A DNA stretch of 62,470 nt from contig JABURQ010000024.1 of the NCBI GenBank assembly GCA_014762625.1, positions 1 through 62,470 of the forward strand. Reading direction: 5' to 3'. The notes below the pieces were generated by a model that was not told the origin of the DNA, did not search any database, and saw only the letters and a program-made list of their open reading frames with translations. The stretch comes from Planctomycetaceae bacterium. Lineage in GTDB: Bacteria; Planctomycetota; Planctomycetia; Planctomycetales; Planctomycetaceae. Both the position numbers and the translations under genes were made by a program. This document shows positions 45,530 to 54,651 of this stretch, piece by piece. Position 1 is the stretch's first letter, and each line of letters starts with the position of its first letter.

Positions 45530-45915
45530 GAAAGTGCTCTCTCTTGCAGCGTGTTGAGAAACGGATTTGTACGCGAGAATGAGAGTTTTGAGATGAGCAC
45601 AAGGAAGAAATTCGCAGGTGAATCCCATGATTCATCGAGAATTTGTGACGATGTGATTCAGCTCAAAAATCCATTCGCAGCAAAATTAAGTTTTTCAACG
45701 GGCTGCTAACAAGTCGGGTTCCATCTTACGCATTTGAACCGTCCGACTCACCCCAGCAATCGCGATTCGACGGAACTTCCCGGAAGCGGCTCAATTCCGG
45801 CTCCCCCTCGGCTGTCTATCTTCACAAGATTGGATACAATGCGGAATCCAGCCTCACACGGCATTTTCCTGGTCCCAATACTAATTCCTAGTTTCTAATT
45901 TCTAGTCACTCCCCC
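45530..45915. other. intergenic, divergent region
   Basis: 386 bases between the divergent hpnC and der genes. Apart from tandem 7-base units at 45881-45908 I see nothing specific. Confidence 0.5.
45881..45908. repeat. tandem heptads before der
   Basis: Four 7-base units of the form CTA[A/G]TTN: CTAATTC (45881), CTAGTTT (45888), CTAATTT (45895) and CTAGTCA (45902), ending just before the der start. Confidence 0.6.
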
Positions 45916-47316
45916 ATGTCCATTCCACGCGTCGCCATTGTCGGTCGTCCTAACGTCGGCAAAAGTTCCATCCTCAACTGGATGGCTCGTAAGTTCGTCT
46001 CGGTCGTCGATCCGACCGCCGGGGTGACTCGCGATCGCGTCACGTACACCATGCACGAACACGACCGCTACTTCGAACTGGTCGATACCGGCGGGATCGG
46101 CATCGTGGACAGTGACGATCTCTCGGAACAGATCGAGGAGCAAATCCGCTTTGGTCTGGAACAGGCGGACCTGCTGGTGCTTGTCGTGGATGCACAACAG
46201 GGCATCACTCCCCTCGATCAGGACGTGGCCAGGAAACTGCAACGGGTCGGCAAACCGACGATGCTGGTCGTCAACAAATGCGATTCCCCCAAACTCGACG
46301 TCGAAGCGGACACGTTCCGGGCACTGGTCGATACCGATCCAGTCATCATCAGCGTCAAGGGAGAACGCCACCGCAAGGAACTACTCGGAGCGATCGTCGA
46401 ACATCTCCCCCCGCCGGATGCCGATGAAGCAGCAGAAGGCGAAAAGAAGATTCACGACCCCGAATTGAAAATCGCCATCGTCGGTCGCCGCAATGTCGGA
46501 AAAAGCACCTTCATCAACGCGCTCGCCGAGGAAGAACGGGTGATCGTCAGCCCCATCGCCGGTACCACTCGCGACAGCATCGACATTCGGTTCGAGGTAG
46601 ACGGCAAGTCGTTCGTCGCCATCGATACGCCGGGAGTCCGCAAGCGGAAGAGCCTCGCGAACGACATCGAATTCTACGGTCTGGTCCGGGCTCAGAAGAG
46701 TATCCGCCGGGCCGATGTCGTATTGATGTTCTTCGACGCCTCGGAACGGATTTCCAAAGTCGATAAAAAACTGGTGAATGACATTCTCGATCACGCGAAA
46801 CCGTGCATTTTCGTCGTCAATAAGTGGGACCTCGGCCTCGACGGAGAAATGACGACCGAGAAATGGGCCGAATATCTGCTCAAGACATTCCCGTCCACAC
46901 GCTACGTCCCCGTCGCCTTCATCACCGCCAAAGAGAGCACCAACATCAAGAAGGTGGTCAACCTGGCACAAACAATCTTTAAGCAGGCCCGCATCCGCGT
47001 CTCGACTTCCAAGATCAACAAGTGCATTCGCAAAGCGATCGACGAAAATCAGCCGCCTCACCGCCGCAATCGTCGACCGAAAATCTATTTTGCCACCCAG
47101 GTCGCCGTCCAACCGCCAACGATCATCATCAAATGCAACGACCCGATCCTGTTCGACGAATCGTGGAAGCGGTATCTGGAGAGCTGCCTGCGGGATGAGT
47201 TGCCGTTCGACGAAGTCCCGATGCGCATCTACTGGCGACCACGAACCGACGCGATCGAGAAACAATACGACGACGCGATCGAAGATGTCCCGGCGGAATC
47301 TCTGGAAGACGAGTGA
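45916..47316 (+). CDS. der: ribosome-biogenesis GTPase Der (EngA)
   Basis: 466 residues with two tandem GTPase domains and a C-terminal KH-like domain. The first domain shows GRPNVGKSS, DTGGIG and NKCD; the second GRRNVGKST, DTPGVRKR and NKWD. It assists maturation of the 50S subunit. No ribosome-binding site is visible before the ATG; tandem heptads sit directly upstream instead. Confidence 0.95.
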   Translation: MSIPRVAIVGRPNVGKSSILNWMARKFVSVVDPTAGVTRDRVTYTMHEHDRYFELVDTGGIGIVDSDDLSEQIEEQIRFGLEQADLLVLVVDAQQGITPLDQDVARKLQRVGKPTMLVVNKCDSPKLDVEADTFRALVDTDPVIISVKGERHRKELLGAIVEHLPPPDADEAAEGEKKIHDPELKIAIVGRRNVGKSTFINALAEEERVIVSPIAGTTRDSIDIRFEVDGKSFVAIDTPGVRKRKSLANDIEFYGLVRAQKSIRRADVVLMFFDASERISKVDKKLVNDILDHAKPCIFVVNKWDLGLDGEMTTEKWAEYLLKTFPSTRYVPVAFITAKESTNIKKVVNLAQTIFKQARIRVSTSKINKCIRKAIDENQPPHRRNRRPKIYFATQVAVQPPTIIIKCNDPILFDESWKRYLESCLRDELPFDEVPMRIYWRPRTDAIEKQYDDAIEDVPAESLEDE

Positions 47317-47337
47317 ATCGATAGTTGTTCGATTTGA

Positions 47338-47372
47338 CGCAAAGACTCAGAGACGTGGAGAATCGCTAAGAG
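47338..47372. repeat. degenerate CGCAAAG-type repeat, left
   Basis: GACGCAAAG followed by loosely 7-base-periodic purine-rich sequence. A similar sequence lies in inverted orientation at 47757-47800, so the hypothetical gene between them is flanked by inverted copies. Confidence 0.45.
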
Positions 47373-47393
47373 ATTATCACTAGAAACTGAACA

Positions 47394-47726
47394 ATGACGG
47401 AAGCCATCAGAAAAAGAGCTTTGAACTTCGCGATCGCGATGGCTAAATATGATATTCTGGATGAGTTTGATGCCCATAAGTGCATCTCAATTAAATCCGA
47501 ATCCCCGCCGAATCCTGAAATCGTGGAAAAGTTCGGGACACTCACGGCGAGAGATTATTTAGAATTTGAAATTGAAATTGATTACAAGCAGGCTGAAATC
47601 AAGACTGTTAATGAGAAAGATGCAGAGATTGTTGATTTTCTTCTCCGAACAGGTATGCAACTAACCGTTACATGCAACGAATTCGATGTGATCCACTATC
47701 AGATTAAAAACATAGATCTTGATTAG
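47394..47726 (+). CDS. small hypothetical protein
   Basis: 110 residues, not recognised. It is rich in Glu, Asp, Ile and Lys, with no signal peptide or membrane segment; MAKYDILDEFDAHKCISIKSESP and LEFEIEIDYKQAEIKT suggest an alpha/beta protein. It is more AT-rich than der and the sulfatase on either side and is flanked by inverted copies of a degenerate repeat, so it may have been acquired. The ribosome-binding site is weak. Confidence 0.55.
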   Translation: MTEAIRKRALNFAIAMAKYDILDEFDAHKCISIKSESPPNPEIVEKFGTLTARDYLEFEIEIDYKQAEIKTVNEKDAEIVDFLLRTGMQLTVTCNEFDVIHYQIKNIDLD

Positions 47727-47756
47727 CTTTACGGAATCCCAAAAACATTCTAAAGA

Positions 47757-47800
47757 CTTTGCGTTTCTCTTTCCCTTCGCGCCTTTGCGTCGAAATCTTC
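47757..47800. repeat. degenerate CGCAAAG-type repeat, right (inverted)
   Basis: Contains TTTGCGT at 47758 and 47784. Read on the minus strand it aligns to 47334-47372 (GATTT.GACGCAAAG...GAGAA..CGC.AAG). Confidence 0.45.
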
Positions 47801-47807
47801 CAGAGAA

Positions 47808-49238
47808 TCACCGTTCGAGCACCTGGTCCATCCACGAACGAATCCGCGGATTCTCAATATACGGGTCGTCATACTTTTCGCCGTAAGCGAGCAACTTTTT
47901 CGTCAATTCCTTCATCACCTCGGCGTGTTCCGCTTTTCCCGCGAGATTGGTCAACTCATTCGGATCGTCTTGGACGTCGATCAGCCACGGCTCCTCGTTG
48001 ATCGAATAGACCAGTTTCCACCGAGCCGTGATGGCCGACAGCCAGACACCGCCCGGCGTACTGCGGACGAACGTGATATCCTCCCAGGACTCCTCAACAT
48101 TCCCCATGAAGAGCCCCGATGCATCGCGACCGTCGACTTGATGGGGAACCTCGATCTTCATCAAGCCGAGGACAGTGGGTAGAAAATCGACGCACCCGAG
48201 CGATTCTTCAATCACCGTCCCCGGCTGAATCTTTCCGGGACAGGTGATGAGAAACGGAATCCGCGCGGAGCCTTCGTACGGCACTCCCTTGTTCAGGCGT
48301 CCGTGCTCGCCGCAGAGGTCGCCGTGATCGGAAGTGAAGACGATGATCGTGTTTTCATAGACACCCTGCTCTTTCAGCGTCTCGATAATCTGCCCGACGT
48401 TATCGTCGATACACTTCACCATGCCGTAGTATTGTCGCATCAGTTTTTGCAATTGCGCCGGTTTGACGCCCGCCGGTTTTCCCCAAGCAGGAATCTGTTT
48501 GGGTTGGCGGTTGAGAGAAACCGGAATCGGCACGTTGATATCGGCGTACATCGTGTCGTACGGCGGACGGACCGTATTCGGACCGTGCGGATCGGGCAGG
48601 CTGAGGTAATAACAGAACGGCTGGTCTTTGTTCTTATTGATAAAATCAATCGCCTTGTCGGAGAGCCAGTCGGTCGTAAAGGTTTTCTCATCCGCTCCAT
48701 TGAGGTCGTAATTCGGCTGGCCTTTCTTATTCTTCGCACCGACGCGCGGGCCGTCTTCGGTATCGACCAGTCTCTTCCAGTGACCCCGATTATACATGAA
48801 GCGATTATCTTCAAAGCCGAACTTCCGTTCGGGCGCCCACTGCGGCTTGCCGCTGCCGTCCAGATGCCACTTCCCCGCGAATCCGGTCGCGTAGCCGTTT
48901 CGCTTCAGAATTTCTGCGAAGGTCACGATCGAATCGTCGAGCGGGATGTTGTTGGTGACGACGGGCGTCTTCTGAGGATAAAGCCCCGACACCAGCGATC
49001 CCCGCGACGGAGAACAGACTGGCGTCGTCGCATAAAAACTGGTGCATTTGGCCCCGTTTTTTGCAATGGAATCGATGTGAGGCGTGCCGACAATCGTACC
49101 GCCGTAACAGCCGAGCGTGCTGAAGTGATGCTCGTCAGTCTGAATGATCAGGAGGTTATATGGTTTGGCGGCGTCCGTCTTCGCGGCAAAGACGAAGAGC
49201 AACAGCAACGACAGGCAATAACGGTGGATCGAGCGCAT
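47808..49238 (-). CDS. secreted sulfatase
   Basis: 476 residues. A signal peptide (LSLLLLFVFAAKTDA) precedes a canonical sulfatase domain: metal site QTDEHH, formylglycine motif C75-S-P-S-R79, GKWHLDGSG, LPDPHGP and FTSDHGDLCGEHG. The substrate is unknown; planctomycete sulfatases commonly act on algal polysaccharides. The first metal motif has Asp followed by Glu-His-His rather than Asp-Asp, as in many choline-sulfatase/heparan-like members. Confidence 0.93.
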   Translation of the reverse strand: MRSIHRYCLSLLLLFVFAAKTDAAKPYNLLIIQTDEHHFSTLGCYGGTIVGTPHIDSIAKNGAKCTSFYATTPVCSPSRGSLVSGLYPQKTPVVTNNIPLDDSIVTFAEILKRNGYATGFAGKWHLDGSGKPQWAPERKFGFEDNRFMYNRGHWKRLVDTEDGPRVGAKNKKGQPNYDLNGADEKTFTTDWLSDKAIDFINKNKDQPFCYYLSLPDPHGPNTVRPPYDTMYADINVPIPVSLNRQPKQIPAWGKPAGVKPAQLQKLMRQYYGMVKCIDDNVGQIIETLKEQGVYENTIIVFTSDHGDLCGEHGRLNKGVPYEGSARIPFLITCPGKIQPGTVIEESLGCVDFLPTVLGLMKIEVPHQVDGRDASGLFMGNVEESWEDITFVRSTPGGVWLSAITARWKLVYSINEEPWLIDVQDDPNELTNLAGKAEHAEVMKELTKKLLAYGEKYDDPYIENPRIRSWMDQVLER

Positions 49239-49393
49239 GGATGTCTCTTTCTAGCTGGGAGAGCGACAGACTTCATCATTCAACGACAGAATCCCGACGT
49301 CAATGAATCTTTCATAAGACCTCGTGGAATTTGATTCCTCACGAACTTCAAACTCGCTAACATGTGTAAATCCGTTCTAAGCTTGATATCACC

Positions 49394-49663
49394 ATGCCAC
49401 GTATCGAATTCACATCGCATCTGCAACGACACCTCGATTGCCCGTCGACCACCGTTTCGGGGACGACACTGCGCGAAGTTCTGGACAATGTCTTTGCCGA
49501 GCTTCCGCAGCTGCAAGGTTACCTCCTCGACGACCAGCAAGGGGTCCGCAAGCACGTCATGATTTTTCTCGACGGGCAACCCATTGACGACCGCATCCAC
49601 CTCAGCGACCCGGTCACCACTAACAGCGAAATCTATGTCATGCAGGCGCTCTCCGGCGGGTAA
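49394..49663 (+). CDS. MoaD/ThiS-like ubiquitin-fold protein
   Basis: 89 residues of the beta-grasp type: IEFTSHLQRHL, VSGTTLREVLDNVFAELPQL, VMIFLDGQPIDD, ending in ALSGG. The C-terminal Gly-Gly is what activating enzymes adenylate for sulfur carriage or conjugation. No moaE, moeB or thiF gene is close. The gene directly after it encodes a BNR-repeat protein after 17 bases, a pairing I recall from other bacteria, so it may act with that protein rather than in molybdopterin synthesis. Confidence 0.85.
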   Translation: MPRIEFTSHLQRHLDCPSTTVSGTTLREVLDNVFAELPQLQGYLLDDQQGVRKHVMIFLDGQPIDDRIHLSDPVTTNSEIYVMQALSGG

Positions 49664-49680
49664 GCACAAGGAAACAAACC

Positions 49681-50784
49681 ATGAAATTCTATATCGGCAC
49701 CCGCAAGGGACTCTTCACGTACGAAAAGCAGGCCAGCCGCTGGGACATCACACACGTCGATTTTCTCGGCGACAACGTATCGATGATATTGTTCGACCGC
49801 CGGGACAACACGCTCTACGCGGGGCTCAACCTCGGACACTTCGGTGCGAAACTGAGACGGTCGACAGATAGCGGTGAGAACTGGGACGAACTGACACCGC
49901 CCACGTTTCCCGCAGGAGAGTTTGTGACGATCCCCCAATTCGACGGCTCAGAAGCAAAACAGAAACCGGCGTCACTCTCAGAAATCTGGGAGATGACCGC
50001 AGGAGGTGACGATCAGCCGGGACTCCTCTGGGCAGGAACCATTCCCGCAGCACTCTTTGTCTCCCGCGATCGGGGAGACACATGGGAATTGAACGATGCG
50101 TTCTGGAATCTTCCCCAGCGTCATGTCTGGTTTGGCGGCGGCAAGGACGACGCGGGCTTACACTCCATCTCCGTCGATCCGCGCAACAGCAATCACGTCA
50201 CGGTCGCCGTCTCCTGCGGAGGAACCTGGCAAACGACCGATGGCGGTGTGACCTGGGCTTGCCGCAGTGATGGCATGCGGGCCGAATACATGCCCCCCGA
50301 CCGACAGTTCGATCCCGAGATTCAGGATCCCCATCGTCTGGTTCAATGTCCCGGCTCTCCCGATCATTTCTGGGTCCAGCACCACAACGGCATCTTCAAA
50401 TCAACCAACAACTGCGAAAGCTGGGAGGAGATCAACGCTGAACCGTCATCGTTCGGTTTGGGAGTCGCCGTCCATCCCCACGATCCGAACACCGCCTGGT
50501 TCGTTCCCGGCATTAAAGACGAAGCTCGCGTTCCCGTCGATGGGAAGCTGGTGGTGACGCGGACGCGCGACGGCGGGGAGACTTTTGAAAGTCTTTCAGA
50601 CGGGCTGCCTCAAGAACATGCTTACGACATCGCCTATCGTCATACGTTGTCCGTCGATGACTCGGGAGACGTGCTGATCTTCGGCACAACCACAGGCAAT
50701 CTGTTTGTCAGCGAAAATGGTGGTGACTCGTGGGACTGTCTCTCCACCACTCTCCCGCCGATCTATGTGGCCCGGTTCGGATGA
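49681..50784 (+). CDS. BNR/sialidase-like beta-propeller protein
   Basis: 367 residues without a signal peptide. Repeated Asp-box segments STDSGENWDEL, SRDRGDTWEL, TTDGGVTWAC, STNNCESWEEI, TRDGGETFESL, SENGGDSWDCL mark a six-bladed propeller of the BNR/sialidase type, though sialidase active-site residues are not evident. FYIGTRKGLF starts the first blade. It follows the ubiquitin-fold gene by 17 bases and is likely its functional partner. Cytoplasmic location is inferred from the absent leader. Confidence 0.85.
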   Translation: MKFYIGTRKGLFTYEKQASRWDITHVDFLGDNVSMILFDRRDNTLYAGLNLGHFGAKLRRSTDSGENWDELTPPTFPAGEFVTIPQFDGSEAKQKPASLSEIWEMTAGGDDQPGLLWAGTIPAALFVSRDRGDTWELNDAFWNLPQRHVWFGGGKDDAGLHSISVDPRNSNHVTVAVSCGGTWQTTDGGVTWACRSDGMRAEYMPPDRQFDPEIQDPHRLVQCPGSPDHFWVQHHNGIFKSTNNCESWEEINAEPSSFGLGVAVHPHDPNTAWFVPGIKDEARVPVDGKLVVTRTRDGGETFESLSDGLPQEHAYDIAYRHTLSVDDSGDVLIFGTTTGNLFVSENGGDSWDCLSTTLPPIYVARFG

Positions 50785-50826
50785 TTAAAGCCACGAAAAA
50801 TATCTCAAATCACGAAAACACTATCA

Positions 50827-51579
50827 ATGAACAAGCTTAAAGAGATTATTGAAAATCAGAATACGCGCGCGGGGAAGGTGTTCGATCTGTTCATCCAGGT
50901 TCTGATCGTCGTGTCGATCATCTCTTTCTCGCTAGAAACAATTCCCAACTGGCCTGATTCCACTAAAAAACTCTTGGATAAAGTTGAAATATTTTGTATC
51001 GCTGTCTTTACCGCCGAATACCTCTCGAGAATTCTAGTCGCTGACAAGAAACTTAAGTTCATCTTCAGTTTCTATGGATTAGTCGATCTCCTCGCTATCT
51101 TACCTGCGTATCTTCAAGTGACTTTTGATTTGCGCTCGCTTCGCGTGCTACGATTATTGCGTCTGTTTCGCATCCTTAAACTTGTGCGATACAGTCGAGC
51201 GATCCGACGATTTCACCTCGCTTTTCTGCTGGTCAAAGAAGAACTCATCCTCTTCTTAACAATGGCCGGCGTTGTGGTGTACCTGTCTGCTGTGGGCATC
51301 TACCATTTTGAAAATGAAGCCCAGCCGGAACAATTCTCATCTGTTCCCGTCAGTCTCTGGTGGGCCATCGTGACGCTTACAACCGTTGGTTACGGCGACT
51401 CCTACCCAATCACCGTCGAAGGCCGTATTTTTACATTTTTCGTGTTACTCATCGGTCTGGGCGTTGTGGCGGTTCCATCGGGACTTTTTGCATCCGCGCT
51501 CACCAAAGCACGCGAACTGGAACCGGATTCCAAAGCCGAAATTCAAGAAGATTTACTAGAAGTGCGGGCACTGAAGTAA
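50827..51579 (+). CDS. voltage-gated potassium-channel-type ion transporter
   Basis: 250 residues with six membrane helices. S4 carries the positive ladder SLRVLRLLRLFRILKLVRYSRAIRR (broken by hydrophobic pairs), and the pore loop has the K+ selectivity filter TVGYGD at 186-191. One subunit of a tetramer would be encoded. A short cytoplasmic helix ends the protein with no RCK domain, so gating is probably by voltage only. It starts 43 bases after the BNR gene. Confidence 0.92.
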   Translation: MNKLKEIIENQNTRAGKVFDLFIQVLIVVSIISFSLETIPNWPDSTKKLLDKVEIFCIAVFTAEYLSRILVADKKLKFIFSFYGLVDLLAILPAYLQVTFDLRSLRVLRLLRLFRILKLVRYSRAIRRFHLAFLLVKEELILFLTMAGVVVYLSAVGIYHFENEAQPEQFSSVPVSLWWAIVTLTTVGYGDSYPITVEGRIFTFFVLLIGLGVVAVPSGLFASALTKARELEPDSKAEIQEDLLEVRALK

Positions 51580-51588
51580 ACAGATTTT

Positions 51589-52992
51589 TCACGCAAACAC
51601 TTCAGCAATCGGTTGGCCGTGATCGAGGACCGGATGCGGACGACCGAGCATGTCGGGCAGGCGCCCTTCGATCGAGATGCCGAGGGAGTGATAGATCGTG
51701 GCGGCGATATCCGCCGGTGAATAACCGCGGGTGACGGGATAGGCCCCTTCCTTGTCCGATTCGCCGATCACCTGGCCCCCTTTGACGCCGGCTCCCGCGA
51801 AGAAGAGCGATCCGCACATCCCCCAGTGATCGCGACCGCCGTTGCCGTTGATCTTCGGCGTCCGTCCGAACTCGGTCAGAAAGACGATCAAGGTCCGATC
51901 CAGCAGCCCCCGTTCGCGCATGTCGCCGATCAATGCGGCGAAAGCCTTGTCCATCCCGGCGACGTGGTAACCCCGTTTGCAGAGTTCCGAGGTATGCGGG
52001 AAGTTCTGACTGGCGGCGTTGTGATTGTCCCAGAGATTGCCGTAATCGTGATCGTAACCGTAATCGACCATCACGAATCTCGCCCCCGCTTCGACGAGAC
52101 GACGCGCCATCAAACAGCGGCCCCCCAGTTTCGTTTTGCCGTAGCGTTCCCGCGTCGCATTCGACTCAATCGACAGATCGAACGCGGAACGAACTTTCTC
52201 CGACAGCAGCAGATTCAAAGCCGAAGAATAATTCCCTTCGATGGTCTCGAACTCCTGTCGCTTTTCGGCGTCCCGGAGAGTCGTTTCCAGTTGCTCGCGT
52301 AATCGGGCACGTTTGGAAAGCCGCGTCCCTGAGAGGTCCTCCAGAAAGCTGAGTTCCTTGGGATTCAAATCTTCCTCGGCGATCGGCGACGGATTTTCGA
52401 CCACCTTGCCGGTCGTGAAGTCGGGATTATCGGGTTGACCGCCGAGACAGAACGGAGCGTACTGATTGCCGAGCCAGCCCCCCACGAACAGATTATGCGG
52501 CGGCGGTCCGGGTCGCGTGATGCCGGGAACCGCGATGTAACCGGGAAGTCCGTTGCGCGGGCCGTGCAAATAATTGACGATCGAACCGATGTTCGGTTCG
52601 GTAAAGAGTTGGGCCTTGGTCACTTTCCGACCGGAGAGTGTGTAGACCTGACTCAGTAAGTGATCGTTGCTGTCGTGGGAGAAGGTCCGCAGAACGGCGA
52701 GTTCATCGGTGATCTTTGCCAGATTGGGACAGGTTTCATTGAACCGAATGCCGGGCGTGTTGGTGGCGATGTCGGTAAGGGTGCCGCGAATTGTTTCCGG
52801 CGCGTCCGGCTTGGGATCGAACGAATCGAGATGCGGAACGCCGCCCCCCATCCAGAGATAAATCACGGAATCGGCCGTGCCGCTCTCCACCGCAGCGGCC
52901 GTCAATCGATCGGTGAATTCGGGCAGCAGTTGCCCCGAGACGGTCAGTGCTCCGACTTTCAGGGCGTCACGACGGGAAAAGAGGGATTCCAT
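51589..52992 (-). CDS. DUF1501 domain protein, Tat-type leader
   Basis: 467 residues. The leader SRRDALKVGALTVSG fits Tat export. DUF1501 features are GGGVPHLDSFDPKPD, FSHDSNDHLLSQVYTLSGR, DYGYDHDYGNLWDNH and TEFGRTPKINGNGGRDHWG. It is unlike the copy at 2738 in its mid region and probably belongs to another subgroup. ATG 52992 was chosen over a longer frame to 53034 because it places the twin arginine near the N-terminus. Confidence 0.9.
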   Translation of the reverse strand: MESLFSRRDALKVGALTVSGQLLPEFTDRLTAAAVESGTADSVIYLWMGGGVPHLDSFDPKPDAPETIRGTLTDIATNTPGIRFNETCPNLAKITDELAVLRTFSHDSNDHLLSQVYTLSGRKVTKAQLFTEPNIGSIVNYLHGPRNGLPGYIAVPGITRPGPPPHNLFVGGWLGNQYAPFCLGGQPDNPDFTTGKVVENPSPIAEEDLNPKELSFLEDLSGTRLSKRARLREQLETTLRDAEKRQEFETIEGNYSSALNLLLSEKVRSAFDLSIESNATRERYGKTKLGGRCLMARRLVEAGARFVMVDYGYDHDYGNLWDNHNAASQNFPHTSELCKRGYHVAGMDKAFAALIGDMRERGLLDRTLIVFLTEFGRTPKINGNGGRDHWGMCGSLFFAGAGVKGGQVIGESDKEGAYPVTRGYSPADIAATIYHSLGISIEGRLPDMLGRPHPVLDHGQPIAEVFA

Positions 52993-53152
52993 GGCATTCT
53001 CAAGGCAGGATGGACAGTGAGGCGGGCGCAGCATTCATCAACGTTGATTGATCCATTGTGCCGTAAAGAGAGATCAGGCTCAAGAGGGATTTGTGCCTTC
53101 GAGTGGAATGCCAAAGGCTTTGGCGGAACTCCACGGGACGTGACAGTAAACA

Positions 53153-53740
53153 TCACCGATTGTTATGAGCTTCTTGATTTCTCACGAGATTTTCTTCACC
53201 TAAAAGTGTTAATTCATTCTTACCAAACCGATCAAAGGCACCAGAGAAGGAAGCATAGATAGGTTCTTTCATTCGTGACTGGAAATCATTGTTCCACTGA
53301 ATACGAATATTTTTTTCGCCATAAAGTATGCAAGGGTGTAATCTGAAGGACTCACCAGGCGCTATGTTCACAAACACACTATCACGATCATCGAAGTACC
53401 AAGGATAACTTACAACCACATTACCAAGGTGAGTACCGGTACGATTATGGATTATGAGAACTCTTCTGAAATAGACGAACGCACATATGTAAGGGCTAAT
53501 TACGATTACCGTGGTGATAGACAGTAGAATGCTCCGGCTGTAGTGTTCATCTTCAGGCATCCTGCTCACAAAAAGGCACATAGTAATTACTACAAAAGTC
53601 GCAATCAGTGACCCGAGAGCGGGAACGAACGACGATGTTATGGCAGCGACGAATGGAGATATGAATACCGACAGGAGGAGAATTACCAACCACTCTTTTT
53701 TTGTAAACCGAGAAATACTCTGGATCTGCTCAGGTTCCAT
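53153..53740 (-). CDS. hypothetical membrane protein
   Basis: 195 residues. Three hydrophobic helices occur in the first half (about 17-35, 40-58, 70-95), and a soluble C-terminal half starts at VLIIHNRTGTHLGNVVVSYPW and ends in a charged tail. No family is recognised. It is noticeably more AT-rich than neighbouring genes, hinting at transfer. ATG 53740 was preferred over a GTG at 53761. Confidence 0.6.
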   Translation of the reverse strand: MEPEQIQSISRFTKKEWLVILLLSVFISPFVAAITSSFVPALGSLIATFVVITMCLFVSRMPEDEHYSRSILLSITTVIVISPYICAFVYFRRVLIIHNRTGTHLGNVVVSYPWYFDDRDSVFVNIAPGESFRLHPCILYGEKNIRIQWNNDFQSRMKEPIYASFSGAFDRFGKNELTLLGEENLVRNQEAHNNR

Positions 53741-53763
53741 CAGAATTCTTTCTAAGAACACGT

Positions 53764-53842
53764 TTTCAAATTCAATTTTGGCGACGAATGGCGAGCCAGT
53801 TTCGTTGATTTTTGTCTCGAAACCGAATTAGAAGACAAGCTC
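53764..53842 (+). repeat. dispersed repeat, copy 2
   Basis: 79 bases; inverted relative to 41613-41765 and without its insert. It overlaps the last codons of the small gene at 53772, suggesting that insertion changed that gene's end. Confidence 0.65.
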
Positions 53843-54053
53843 CAAGGTTCAATTCACGCAAACATCGTTGGAAGAGTGGCCTGATCTCATAATCGAAGAA
53901 CGGCTCCGACTCAAACGCCAAGGTGCGCAAAGAGGGAGAGTCATGCCCTTCCACGAGCATTTTTACCGCCCAGTCAACGGCGTCCTGATCGAGACGTTCA
54001 TTGAGAACGTATCGCGCTGTGATTTCGGTCGTGGACTGTGAATTAGGTAGCAT
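53772..54053 (-). CDS. small hypothetical protein, probably 3'-truncated by a repeat
   Basis: 93 residues. ARYVLNERLDQDAVDWAVKMLVEGHDSPSLRTLAFESEPFFDYEIRPLFQRCLRELNL resembles a small helical family I recall from diverse bacteria, in which DSPSLRxLA is followed by a longer C-terminal part. Here the frame enters a dispersed repeat after GACLL and stops, so the last ~20 residues are probably not native. Function unknown. Confidence 0.55.
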   Translation of the reverse strand: MLPNSQSTTEITARYVLNERLDQDAVDWAVKMLVEGHDSPSLRTLAFESEPFFDYEIRPLFQRCLRELNLGACLLIRFRDKNQRNWLAIRRQN

Positions 54054-54118
54054 AAGGACATGTTAGACACTCCTCGGTCCCAAATGTTAGGAAATCCGGC
54101 GGAGATTCAACGACGACT

Positions 54119-54580
54119 TCACGCTCCCATCCAGTCGAACCAGACGCCGTGGGTCTCGGAACGGGATGCAACTGTGACCGGTCGTGAACGTCGGTCGTTC
54201 CTCATCGCGTCACGCACAATCAGAGCAAACGGCACGATCCAGAGCAGATCGTTCACGGTCACCCACAGCAATGAATACCAGACCAGCGAGCCGATGAGAT
54301 AACCGTAGACGACTCCCGCCGTTCCGCACGCTTTGGCCACCGCCCCCATGAGAACAAGACTAAAATGTCGATCGGGATCGGTCGCCGCGAAGGTGTATCC
54401 CGCACCGAACAGAAAAATCACAAAGCCACATCCCTGCCAGGGAAGCGTATTCACCAATGGATCGGCATAACCGTAGATACCAAACGAGACGGCAGGCCAC
54501 GCCATGATGAACAAACCCCAGAGACAGCAATGGACAGCAGCCGCGATCAGCAATCGAGATTTCCAGCGGGAGGTATTCAT
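54119..54580 (-). CDS. small four-helix membrane protein
   Basis: 153 residues. Four hydrophobic helices (about 9-30, 46-65, 75-95, 99-120) with short loops; the C-terminus is basic and cytoplasmic by charge. AAAGG lies before the ATG. I recall similar unnamed proteins in other bacteria but no function. It shares its strand with the small genes on both sides, without overlap. Confidence 0.65.
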   Translation of the reverse strand: MNTSRWKSRLLIAAAVHCCLWGLFIMAWPAVSFGIYGYADPLVNTLPWQGCGFVIFLFGAGYTFAATDPDRHFSLVLMGAVAKACGTAGVVYGYLIGSLVWYSLLWVTVNDLLWIVPFALIVRDAMRNDRRSRPVTVASRSETHGVWFDWMGA

Positions 54581-54651
54581 GGCGGCCTTTCTGATAGGAG
54601 CTGCTTATCAGTCAAACCGCAGCCACATAGCGGGAGTAACTCGTTTTCCGC

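Noticed and set aside
46381-47265. 294-codon minus-strand frame opposite der
   Set aside because: der is unmistakable on the other strand; the frame has no recognisable features.
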